From positions 1 through 12,450 of the forward strand of contig CALEZK010000416.1 of the NCBI GenBank assembly GCA_937928585.1: a stretch of DNA of 12,450 nt. The letters run 5' to 3'. Within the stretch, counting starts at the first letter, position 1; each line of letters opens with the position of its first letter. The stretch is from an uncultured bacterium (lineage in GTDB: Bacteria > Hydrogenedentota > Hydrogenedentia > Hydrogenedentales > SLHB01). The position numbers and the translations under genes are program-made. A model generated the notes under the pieces. That model was not told the DNA's origin and searched no databases. It saw only the letters and a list, made by a program, of their open reading frames with translations. Below, piece after piece: positions 1 through 6,675 of this stretch.

Positions 1-223
1 CACACAGCACGCCATCAACATTGCCGAGCATTTCTTCGCTGCGGGTAACTATATTAGGAATTTCACACTTGGTAGCGACTTCCTTGGTGCGCTCGGGATC
101 GGTGCCATAAATATGCGTAACGCGCGCGTCTTCGATGCGCGGCTCGCTGGATGCCAGGTTGGTAAGGCGAGAAAACGCCTCGGCATGACTATTGTCGGAT
201 CCGATGATGCCCAGTCGAAACAC
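1..223 (-). CDS. Gfo/Idh/MocA family oxidoreductase, N-terminal part (runs off left edge)
   Basis: Only the first 74 codons are present; the gene continues beyond position 1. The translation begins VFRLGIIGSDNSHAEAF, a Rossmann-fold opening in which the usual GxGxxG is replaced by GIIGSDNSH. The next part, with HIYGTDPERTKEVATK, fits the second strand and helix of the NAD(P)-binding domain of this family. Related enzymes act on sugars, inositols or their derivatives; the substrate here cannot be told. I chose the GTG at 223 because it has GGAG at 235-238 (11-nt spacing) and puts the Rossmann strand at the very N-terminus, as is normal. In-frame ATGs at 259 and 265 also exist, but they abut a GC-rich hairpin and lack a ribosome binding site. 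It lies downstream of the Lys-rich small protein on the same strand. Confidence 0.82.
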   Translation of the reverse strand, partial: MFRLGIIGSDNSHAEAFSRLTNLASSEPRIEDARVTHIYGTDPERTKEVATKCEIPNIVTRSEEMLGNVDGVLC

Positions 224-265
224 GGCTGATGGTTCTCCAGCAAGATTACGATACTTCATAAACAT

Positions 266-290
266 GCCACCGCGCGCGATGCGCGGTGGC
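266..290 (-). terminator. GC-rich hairpin, likely terminator of the upstream minus-strand gene
   Basis: The arms 266-275 (GCCACCGCGC) and 281-290 (GCGCGGTGGC) are perfectly complementary over 10 bp with a 5-nt loop. The hairpin lies 32 bp past the stop of the Lys-rich small gene. On the minus strand the stem is followed by ATGTTTATG, so there is no clean T-run; termination may be partial, or the hairpin may protect the 3' end or attenuate the next gene. Confidence 0.45.
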
Positions 291-322
291 AATAGTTTCT
301 CACGTGGATCGGGGTTACCTGG

Positions 323-622
323 CTACGCCTTTGACTTCGATTTTGCCTTGGCTTTTGTCTTCGCCTTGGACTTCGCTTTCGCCGTCGATTTCTTCGCGGG
401 CTTCTTCTTGTTGGGAACGCTGGAAACGTTCATGTAGAACGCCTTGCTAACTTCCAGCAGGTGACCAAGCGTCTTCTTCACTTCGTCGGTCAGTTCTATC
501 CCGGCTTTTTGCACCTGTTCCAGGAATGCTTCCCAGTCTTTGTGCTCCCACTTGCCTTTTTGCTGCGTAACGAAATCCCCCGCCATCTTCAGCATGCTCG
601 TCAACGAATTCTTGGACTTCAT
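323..622 (-). CDS. Small protein with Lys/Ala/Ser-rich basic C-terminal tail, unknown function
   Basis: This is a 99-residue protein. Residues 1 to about 65 look helical and of mixed charge (for example KWEHKDWEAFLEQVQKAG and LTDEVKKTLGHLL). From about residue 70 the chain becomes almost purely Lys, Ala, Ser and Thr, with repeated AKSK, AKTK and AKAK units up to the end. Such tails occur in bacterial histone H1-like proteins and in PhaF-type phasins, where they bind nucleic acid; here DNA binding is an inference from composition. I do not recognise the N-terminal domain as a named family. The start at 622 has AAGGAG about 10 nt upstream; a longer reading from 670 would add 16 residues without support. 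A sigma70-like promoter lies at 698-726 and a GC-rich hairpin follows the stop. Confidence 0.8.
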   Translation of the reverse strand: MKSKNSLTSMLKMAGDFVTQQKGKWEHKDWEAFLEQVQKAGIELTDEVKKTLGHLLEVSKAFYMNVSSVPNKKKPAKKSTAKAKSKAKTKAKAKSKSKA

Positions 623-697
623 GGGTCTTATCTCCTTTCCCGGGTTCCGCGCCCTTGTATCAATTCGCAAATCGCGGCTCCGCTCCAGGGCAATTTC

Positions 698-726
698 AGC
701 ATAGCGCAGGTTTTACCGGTTTTCAA
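698..726 (-). promoter_or_regulatory. Sigma70-like promoter for the Lys-rich small protein
   Basis: Read on the minus strand, TTGAAA (721-726) and TATGCT (698-703) are separated by exactly 17 nt. The predicted transcript would start near 691, giving a leader of about 69 nt before the ATG at 622. It is back to back with the extended -10 element of the plus-strand gene. Confidence 0.55.
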
Positions 727-744
727 TTATTGCCCCCTTTGGCG

Positions 745-753
745 TGTTAAAAT
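745..753 (+). promoter_or_regulatory. Extended -10 promoter element directly before the ATG at 760 (leaderless)
   Basis: The sequence TGT followed by TAAAAT (748-753) matches an extended -10 (TGn plus a 5/6 hexamer). No convincing -35 lies at 17 nt, which extended -10 promoters can tolerate. The hexamer ends 6 nt before the ATG, so transcription would start at or next to the start codon. No Shine-Dalgarno sequence is present. Confidence 0.5.
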
Positions 754-759
754 CCTGTT

Positions 760-1434
760 ATGCGAAACGCGATACGGACGATAAAGGCGGCTTGGAATCG
801 CACCGACACCGTGGTGATGGCGAGCAATTTCGGCTCCTTCACTTTGTTCATCGGCAACTGCTGGTGGGAATCGGTTACGGTGTGCATCCTCGCGTCCGCC
901 ATTCCGATCTTTTTTCAGTGCCTGCGCGCGGTGTTTGTGCGCGATTCCCTCACGCCCGCGATCGCCTTTGGCGCGATTATCGGGGCGGGGTGGCCCATTG
1001 GCGAAGGGCTTGTAACGGCAAGCGTCGGTTGGTGGGGCGAATATCTGGCCCCTGGCCCCATGGTCTGGCACACGCCTATCTATTGCATGCTGATTGGTTG
1101 GCTTGCCTCAACGCATATCTTTTATGTGAGCCGTCGAACGGCCGAAATGGGGTTCAGTCATCGCGTGACTATCGGCAATACCGTAGTTTCGGCGGCGCTT
1201 TTGGGTGTCATTGGCGAAAACCTGTTCGTCGCTGCACGCATGTGGGTGTATCACCCTTCGGATTTGGATTGGTTCTCGGTTCCCGCGTTCGTACCCATTG
1301 CGTACGGTATCGGATACGGGATCCTGCCCCTGGTGCGACGCAGCCATGTCGTGCACGCCTCCGCCGCGGTCTGCGCGACACTACTGGTTGTCAGCGTCGG
1401 GCTCGGCTTGGCTGTTGGTTTCTTTCCCCGATAG
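760..1434 (+). CDS. Integral membrane protein of unknown family, about six helices
   Basis: This 224-residue protein is almost entirely hydrophobic. Candidate membrane segments lie near residues 24-60 (probably two), 66-88, 103-123, 138-160, 172-192 and 199-222. Acidic and aromatic residues sit in or at the ends of the helices: NCWWES at 33-38, GEG at 81-83, GWWGEY at 90-95, GENLF at 152-156 and MWVYHP at 161-166. Recurring buried Glu with Trp/Tyr is reminiscent of small membrane enzymes or cyclases, but I cannot place it in a family. The start at 760 has no ribosome binding site and sits 6 nt after an extended -10, so it is probably translated from a leaderless message; the ATG at 817 is the alternative but would cost the N-terminal 19 residues. 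The last 54 bp overlap the end of the convergent gene on the other strand. Confidence 0.78.
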   Translation: MRNAIRTIKAAWNRTDTVVMASNFGSFTLFIGNCWWESVTVCILASAIPIFFQCLRAVFVRDSLTPAIAFGAIIGAGWPIGEGLVTASVGWWGEYLAPGPMVWHTPIYCMLIGWLASTHIFYVSRRTAEMGFSHRVTIGNTVVSAALLGVIGENLFVAARMWVYHPSDLDWFSVPAFVPIAYGIGYGILPLVRRSHVVHASAAVCATLLVVSVGLGLAVGFFPR

Positions 1435-2964
1435 GTCACGGGGAACCAACACGGTAGGAAGTCCCTCGCCCAGAATTTCCACCGTGATGTGATCCGGGGT
1501 TTGTTCGGTGAGCCGCACACGCACGTCCGGCGAATGTCCTGCCACTGCGGGAGGTAGAACGAACTCTTCGCCATCAGCGAGAAATGGCGCGTGGGGGAAA
1601 AAACGAAACGGATTCGCCTTTGCCGGTGAAGTCAGCACTACGCTGCCGCCGGTGTCGGACCAAGCCCTTATGGCAAGGGTCTGTTCGCCGTCCGCGTTAC
1701 CGTGCAGTGGCAGCAATGAAACGTGCGGCACCGCCTCGCTGAAAGGTGTATCAAACCGAATTGCGTCCGAAAGACAGACCGGCGCTCCAAGCCTGAACTG
1801 ATAGTCCGGTAGGACTCCGATTGGCGTTCCCCCAACGCTCTCGGAAGCTCGCAAGGCTTCCACCTGGAATGATTTCACCTGGACGCCGGCATCGTGCCAG
1901 GCACGCATGGAGCGCCATTGCATCGCAAAAAAAATGACCACAAACATGGTCGTTAGACTAATCATCGGCAGGCGCCATTTTGGGTTGTCCATGATGCGAA
2001 ATATTACGATTACGAGGGCAAGCACGAAAAAAGCATTCGCGACGAGAAGGCGTCCGCCCCCCACCATATGGACCCAATCTACCGGGTTGGCGCGGGTCAT
2101 CGCGGCAGTGAGGACCATGGAAACCAGCGCGTAGAGAAACAGTGGGCGCTGCACTTTTCGGTGGATGAGCCAGGCAACCAGGACTGCACCGACAGCGGCC
2201 CCCCAAGCGTAGGCCGTGTTCGCATGATAGGCAGCCAAGGTTTCTGGGAGAAAGCCTATGGGATACACCACCAGATAGGACGAAGCAAATGTCGGAAAAG
2301 TCACGACGCCAGCGAGAACCAAGCCTAATCCGAGTATAACCGGTGCTAAGACCAGGACAAAAACATACGCTTTGTTGAACCGGGCCTTGACCGCGACCGG
2401 GTATAGAATTGCGGCGATCAGAACAACAAAATCTTCGCGGAAAAAGACGATATGGGCACCCATAGCGGCGACCGCCAAGGCATAGCGCACGGCCCCTCCC
2501 ATATGCGCAGCAAGCACGACGGCGTTCAGCACCACGAGCGCGGCAAGGCACGGAACGAGATCGGCGACGCCGCTGAGATTGTGCATGCTTTCGCTGTGAA
2601 CTGGGTTGGACATGAACACGCAAGCGGCGAAGGTGCCGAACCACCAGAGTCCCTTTGCCGCGTTGTTCACGAAGTGAAATATCAACAGCATGCAGGCGTA
2701 CATCAACAGACAGTTTACAAGATGGTAGCCAACCGGATTCGCGCCGAAGGCCTGTACTTCCAAGGCAAACAGTTGACGGGCGAGATTGGGCATTTCGGCG
2801 CCGGCCACCGCGAGATGGTGGAAATCGCGCCCGAGAGGATAAATCCATAGACCCCATATATATACGAGGATCAGATACGCCAGCATTGCGACGGCATCGT
2901 ACGCATTCTTGTGCTGAAGGCGTAGCGCCACCAATTTTCCGGGAGTGCGTGCGGGTTCGGACAT
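1381..2964 (-). CDS. Multi-pass membrane protein resembling TMTC/PMT-type GT-C glycosyltransferases
   Basis: This 527-residue protein has roughly ten membrane segments between residues 22 and 350, then a soluble C-terminal region of about 175 residues that should face the periplasm. The first loop holds GRDFHHL (45-51), with Asp47 in the place of the loop-1 acidic residue of GT-C enzymes. NPVGYHLVNCLLM (76-88) and NPVHSESMHNLSGVADL (120-136) closely follow the pattern P-x-x-Y-H-x-x-N and HPxHxExVxxxxGRxDLL of TMTC-like proteins. FFREDFVVL (174-182) occupies the position of their KE motif. A lipid-linked sugar donor is therefore plausible, with an unknown acceptor. No TPR repeats follow; the tail (about 351-527) is of unrecognised type. 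The start at 2964 has no Shine-Dalgarno sequence and lies 8 nt past a -10 element. Convergent 54-bp overlap with the neighbouring membrane gene. Confidence 0.8.
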   Translation of the reverse strand: MSEPARTPGKLVALRLQHKNAYDAVAMLAYLILVYIWGLWIYPLGRDFHHLAVAGAEMPNLARQLFALEVQAFGANPVGYHLVNCLLMYACMLLIFHFVNNAAKGLWWFGTFAACVFMSNPVHSESMHNLSGVADLVPCLAALVVLNAVVLAAHMGGAVRYALAVAAMGAHIVFFREDFVVLIAAILYPVAVKARFNKAYVFVLVLAPVILGLGLVLAGVVTFPTFASSYLVVYPIGFLPETLAAYHANTAYAWGAAVGAVLVAWLIHRKVQRPLFLYALVSMVLTAAMTRANPVDWVHMVGGGRLLVANAFFVLALVIVIFRIMDNPKWRLPMISLTTMFVVIFFAMQWRSMRAWHDAGVQVKSFQVEALRASESVGGTPIGVLPDYQFRLGAPVCLSDAIRFDTPFSEAVPHVSLLPLHGNADGEQTLAIRAWSDTGGSVVLTSPAKANPFRFFPHAPFLADGEEFVLPPAVAGHSPDVRVRLTEQTPDHITVEILGEGLPTVLVPRDLSGKETNSQAEPDADNQ

Positions 2965-2972
2965 GGGCGGGA

Positions 2973-3002
2973 AGTCTAGCTATCGGGAGGGCATCAGGTC
3001 AA
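2973..3002 (-). promoter_or_regulatory. Sigma70-like promoter placing the start at or near the ATG at 2964
   Basis: On the minus strand TTGACC (2997-3002) and TAGACT (2973-2978) are 18 nt apart. Only 8 nt separate the -10 from the ATG, so the transcript would begin within a base or so of the start codon. The bases between are C-rich and contain no ribosome binding site. Confidence 0.5.
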
Positions 3003-3062
3003 TGCGACGGTAAACCGAAAGCTGAGTTGGCGCGTCTAAGGGGGTGAAGAATTCGGTTTGAA

Positions 3063-3127
3063 TTGACAAAAACCTTACGACCGGTAGTTAGGATTTACTT
3101 GCCGTACCATGTCGCCTCCGGTATTCT
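3063..3127 (+). promoter_or_regulatory. Candidate promoter region with palindrome upstream of the redoxin fusion
   Basis: A consensus -35 TTGACA lies at 3063-3068, but the -10 is unclear: TAGTTA at 16 nt is poor and TAGGAT (3089-3094) is 20 nt away. A second pair, TTGCCG (3099-3104) and TATTCT (3122-3127), has exactly 17-nt spacing and would give a leader of about 50 nt. Between them is an imperfect 20-bp palindrome at 3073-3092 centred on ACCGGT, with 8 of 10 pairs matching, which could be an operator. The rest of the 221-bp gap shows nothing else. Confidence 0.35.
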
Positions 3128-3185
3128 TTAGCGTGGTGGACGACGCTGACTCAGGTGTACAAAGCATGTAGGAGCGTTAGCGGTT

Positions 3186-5276
3186 ATGTGGAAGTATCGT
3201 AGTTTTGCAGTTTTGGCAGTGGCAATCGTTGTTTGCGTCGCAGTTATGCCGGTAGCGAACGCCGCGGAAGCGGCCCCGGCGGCGGAGTCGCTTCCGACTA
3301 CCGCGAAAAACTTTCGCCTGGAGGATCACAACGGCGGATCGCACGAATTGTATCGCATGAAAGACGTCAAGGCCGTCGTGCTCTTTTACCAGGGCAATGG
3401 CTGCCCGATCGTGCGAAAGTCCGTTCCCGAGATAAAGGCGATCCGCGATGCATATCAATCCAAAGGCGTCGCGTTTTTCCTTATCAATGCCAACCCGTTG
3501 GATGATAAGGCGAGCATTGTTGCGGAGGCGAAGGAATTCGAAATCGACATTCCGGTCCTGATGGACACAGCGCAGTTGGTCACGCACGATCTTGGCACCA
3601 AGCGTACCGGCGAAGCCATCGTGATCGTCGGGGGAAGCTGGAAAATTGCGTATCGTGGCGCGGTTGACGACCGCTTGGACTATGGCGCGGAGCGCCCCAA
3701 GGCCAACAATACGTGGTTGCGGAATGCGCTGGACGCCGTTTTGGAAGGCAAGGACCCTGAAGTCGCTTCGACTGAGACGAAGGGTTGCCTGATTGATCTA
3801 AAAGACCCGCCAAAAAAGATTTCCTACTCGAAACATATCGCGCCGTTGTTGGCGGAAAAATGCGCGTCATGCCACGTCGAAGGGCACATCGGCCCGTTCG
3901 CGATGGACAGCTACGAGAATGTGGCCGGACGCCGGAGCATGATTCGCGAAGTCTTGATGACAAAGCGGATGCCGCCCTGGCACGCCGACCCGCACCATGG
4001 CGAATTCACCAACGACACTTCACTAACCGAATCTGAGATGCGCACGATGATTGCCTGGCTCGATGCCGAAGCGCCGCGAGGCGAAGGCAAAGACCCGCTT
4101 CTCAAGTTCGCGGTGGAAAACCCCGAGCAGATTTGGCCGCTGGGCAAACCCGACATTATCATCCCAATGGCGGAGCGTGTAGAAGTTCCAGCAGACGGCG
4201 TAGTTGACTATGTGTATCAACGCGTGCCGTACACGGGCGACGAGGACTTGTGGATCCAGGCCGCCGACGTGCTGCCGGAAGATCACACCGTGCTGCATCA
4301 TGGATTGGTTTTCCTCCGCTATCCGAAACACCTTCGCCATCTCGAACCAGATAATGAAGCGGGATTGAATGGTTTCTTTGCGGGCTACGTGCCCGGCATG
4401 CTGGCGGAGCCGTATCCCAAGGGTGCGGGCAAATGGGTGCCGAAGGGCTCCGAATTCGTGTTTCAAATGCACTACACGACCACGGGCCGCGCCTCTTCAG
4501 ACCAATCTAAATTGGGCCTCTACCTTACAAAAAAGAAGCCAGGACGCGAGTTCTTCACGCGCGCGGCGACGTCGATTGACCTCGAAATACCGCCAAACTC
4601 CAAGCGGACGCCAGCGGAAGCAAAGTACGCTTTCAAGCGCGACGTAATTCTTTACGAGATGGGCCCGCACATGCACTTCCGCGGAAGCGAAGTGAATTAT
4701 GTCGTGAAGTATCCTGACGGCAAACTGGAAACCTTGCTGAACGTCCCGAACTACGACTTCAACTGGCAAACGATGTACCGGTTCAAGGAACCGAAACCGT
4801 TACCCGGGGGAACTGAGTTGCTCGTCACGGGCGCGTTCGACAATTCGGCTAATAATCCGAGAAACCCCGATCCGTCGAAGTGGGTATACTTCGGCGAGCA
4901 AAGCTGGGAAGAAATGTTCGTAGGCTACATCGGCTATACCAACGCTACCGATGAGCCGGAAGTGAAGGTGGTCGAAGAGCGCATTATTAATTTCGGCAAG
5001 CCCATTACTGCGGAAAGCATTCTCAACACGTACTGGCGCATTGGTCGCTGGCGCTTGAACTTCCTCCCGGACAACGTGCTTACGGTCGGGCGTTCGTTTA
5101 AAGGAACGTGGACGTTCAACGGCGACAAACTGGAATTGCGCGTTGCGGGCGACGAGTTCGATCTGAAGATCGAAGGCGACACGCTAGTGTCGGAAGACGG
5201 CCCGCTTGAGTACTTGCCGGATGGCGGACAGCGCCCGCAGGGGTCTGGGCGTCAACGGGTATCAATGAACGAGTAG
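3186..5276 (+). CDS. Secreted redoxin / c-type heme / PHM-like copper monooxygenase fusion protein
   Basis: This 696-residue exported protein has three recognisable parts. A signal peptide covers about 1-27 (cleavage after ANA). A thioredoxin/AhpC-like redoxin domain lies at about 38-190, with a single active Cys73 in GNGCPIVR; the resolving Cys of a CxxC pair is absent. A c-type heme site follows, CASCH at 226-230, with Met262 in RMPPWH as probable axial ligand. Residues about 320-595 resemble the copper type II ascorbate-dependent monooxygenase fold: His371-His372 and His429 (QMHY) match the CuH site, His495 and His497 (HMH) with Met577 (EEMF) match the CuM site. The last 100 residues look like a small beta domain. 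All metal ligands appear intact; the substrate is unknown. TAGGAG lies 11 nt before the ATG. It is monocistronic, closed by the strong terminator at 5302-5350. Similar fusions are known from planctomycetes and acidobacteria. Confidence 0.9.
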   Translation: MWKYRSFAVLAVAIVVCVAVMPVANAAEAAPAAESLPTTAKNFRLEDHNGGSHELYRMKDVKAVVLFYQGNGCPIVRKSVPEIKAIRDAYQSKGVAFFLINANPLDDKASIVAEAKEFEIDIPVLMDTAQLVTHDLGTKRTGEAIVIVGGSWKIAYRGAVDDRLDYGAERPKANNTWLRNALDAVLEGKDPEVASTETKGCLIDLKDPPKKISYSKHIAPLLAEKCASCHVEGHIGPFAMDSYENVAGRRSMIREVLMTKRMPPWHADPHHGEFTNDTSLTESEMRTMIAWLDAEAPRGEGKDPLLKFAVENPEQIWPLGKPDIIIPMAERVEVPADGVVDYVYQRVPYTGDEDLWIQAADVLPEDHTVLHHGLVFLRYPKHLRHLEPDNEAGLNGFFAGYVPGMLAEPYPKGAGKWVPKGSEFVFQMHYTTTGRASSDQSKLGLYLTKKKPGREFFTRAATSIDLEIPPNSKRTPAEAKYAFKRDVILYEMGPHMHFRGSEVNYVVKYPDGKLETLLNVPNYDFNWQTMYRFKEPKPLPGGTELLVTGAFDNSANNPRNPDPSKWVYFGEQSWEEMFVGYIGYTNATDEPEVKVVEERIINFGKPITAESILNTYWRIGRWRLNFLPDNVLTVGRSFKGTWTFNGDKLELRVAGDEFDLKIEGDTLVSEDGPLEYLPDGGQRPQGSGRQRVSMNE

Positions 5277-5301
5277 ATCGCGAATTACGCGCGCACTTTT
5301 T

Positions 5302-5350
5302 AAAAGGAATTGGCCCTGTCTCTTCGAGCGAGACAGGGCCAATTCCTTTT
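5302..5350. terminator. Strong bidirectional rho-independent terminator between convergent genes
   Basis: The arms 5302-5322 and 5330-5350 are perfectly complementary over 21 bp with a 7-nt loop (TTCGAGC). The plus-strand arm ends in CCTTTT and, because the outer pairs are A:T, the minus strand also ends in CCTTTT. It sits 26 bp after the stop of the redoxin fusion and 18 bp after the stop of the convergent oxidoreductase, so it can serve both. Confidence 0.88.
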
Positions 5351-5367
5351 GTCGAAAAATGGAAATA

Positions 5368-6633
5368 CTAGACGGGCTGCGTGTAAATGCGCTCAGGTCC
5401 GCTGAACGGATCGTACACGGTGATGCCGTCGACCCCGAAGCATGCGGTGACGGGTGCGCCCTTCCCCTGTGCTGTATATGCAAAATTGCGGCGGCAGACT
5501 TCGCGCGCGGCGTGCACAATCAATACGGAGAGGCGCCCCTCGACCGCATCGGGATATGTACCTTTTAAATCGTCGAGAGACTTGCCGAGATACTTCATCT
5601 CCGCGACTTTCTCAATGCATGCCACCAGGCTGTCCACGCCATAGCCGACGTAGGCAAGCGAGCCATCTTCCCGTTTTACATCGCGGGTGAAATGGGTGTT
5701 CCGCGTCTGAACGCCCACGCCGGATTCCGTGTAACGGAGTCCGCGATACTGCGAATCGGATTCGATCACCCCATGCGTGCCGAAGAGTTGGTTCTCTTGA
5801 TTCACCGGCGCCTCGAACTCATCCGGGATGATCCAAGAGTTTATAAAATCGATACTCATGCCGTTATCGAAAGTCACTTTGACCTGAACAGCATCGAACG
5901 CGTCCATTCCGTATTCGGAGCGGAGTTTCACCTTCTGACCGACGGCGTAAAGACTGACCGGTTTAACTTTGAAATACGCGATATAGAGATCGGTCCAGTG
6001 ACAGCCTACGTAACTGAAGGGATCGCTCTGCTCCGCCCATTTACGGAAGACCTTTGTAGAAATTTCGAGGGGCTCTTCCAATACCGCGCGGCCATACAAT
6101 GGCGTGCCGATGCGCTTGGAGAGATCGTCGCGAATGCGCAAGTGATCGGGATCGTAGCGCTTGTGCATGTCTACGCCAACCAGTTTCCCAGCCTTTCGCG
6201 CCGCGGCGATAATGGCATCTGCTTCATTGGCATCGAGTGTCAACGGCTTCTCGGAAATGACATTTACCCCCCGCTCCAAGGCGGCGAGAATGGGCGCGGC
6301 ATGCAAATGGTCTGGCGTGGCGACGGCCAGCACATCGAGATCGGGAAAATCTTTCAATAAGGACACCCACGGCTCCTCGCCGTGATAGGTCTTGAAGTGG
6401 AGTCCCGCTGGGGCATACTCGGCGAGTTTGGCCTTACCGGTCTGCTCCGTGCGCGTCGCAAGCGCTACAAATTGTACATCGATGTCGCCGAGTGCGCGGG
6501 CTTTGTCATCCAAACCGAGTCGTCCCAGCCAGGGGAGGAGGCCGTTCTGCTGAAGTTGGCTGAAGGTGCGCAGGTGCACATCGCCGCCAAACATGCCCGC
6601 CCCCACCAAACCAACGGTAATTGTGCGCTTCAT
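5368..6633 (-). CDS. Gfo/Idh/MocA family NAD(P)-dependent oxidoreductase
   Basis: The 421-residue enzyme opens with the dinucleotide-binding loop GLVGAGMFGG (8-17), followed by VATPDHLHAAP (104-114) and the family hallmark EKP at 128-130. The C-terminal domain carries VGCHWTDLY (209-217), where His212 and Asp215 take the place of the catalytic His and neighbouring acid. At 421 residues it is longer than the usual 330-390, with an insertion around residues 25-50 (LPWLGRLGLDDKARALG) between the first helix and the second strand. Family members oxidise or reduce sugars, cyclitols or related polyols in the cytoplasm; the substrate is not predictable here. AAGG lies 8-9 nt before the ATG at 6633. 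It follows the PPIase gene after 42 bp, with no terminator between, so the two are probably co-transcribed. The bidirectional terminator lies just past its stop. Confidence 0.92.
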   Translation of the reverse strand: MKRTITVGLVGAGMFGGDVHLRTFSQLQQNGLLPWLGRLGLDDKARALGDIDVQFVALATRTEQTGKAKLAEYAPAGLHFKTYHGEEPWVSLLKDFPDLDVLAVATPDHLHAAPILAALERGVNVISEKPLTLDANEADAIIAAARKAGKLVGVDMHKRYDPDHLRIRDDLSKRIGTPLYGRAVLEEPLEISTKVFRKWAEQSDPFSYVGCHWTDLYIAYFKVKPVSLYAVGQKVKLRSEYGMDAFDAVQVKVTFDNGMSIDFINSWIIPDEFEAPVNQENQLFGTHGVIESDSQYRGLRYTESGVGVQTRNTHFTRDVKREDGSLAYVGYGVDSLVACIEKVAEMKYLGKSLDDLKGTYPDAVEGRLSVLIVHAAREVCRRNFAYTAQGKGAPVTACFGVDGITVYDPFSGPERIYTQPV

Positions 6634-6675
6634 CGGATGGCCTTATTCAGGTTAGCTGGCAAGCGGCATTCGAGG

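Noticed and set aside
744..1457. 237-codon plus-strand frame overlapping the membrane gene at 760
   Set aside because: Its translation is His/Arg/Cys-rich without membrane segments, whereas the other frame gives a coherent polytopic protein.
1958..2857. 299-codon open frame on the minus strand
   Set aside because: It is the shifted-frame shadow of the TMTC-like gene; its product is Arg/Ser/Pro-rich low-complexity sequence with no start signal.
5692..6360. 222-codon plus-strand frame opposite the 421-aa oxidoreductase
   Set aside because: Antisense shadow; the minus strand has clear Rossmann and EKP motifs.
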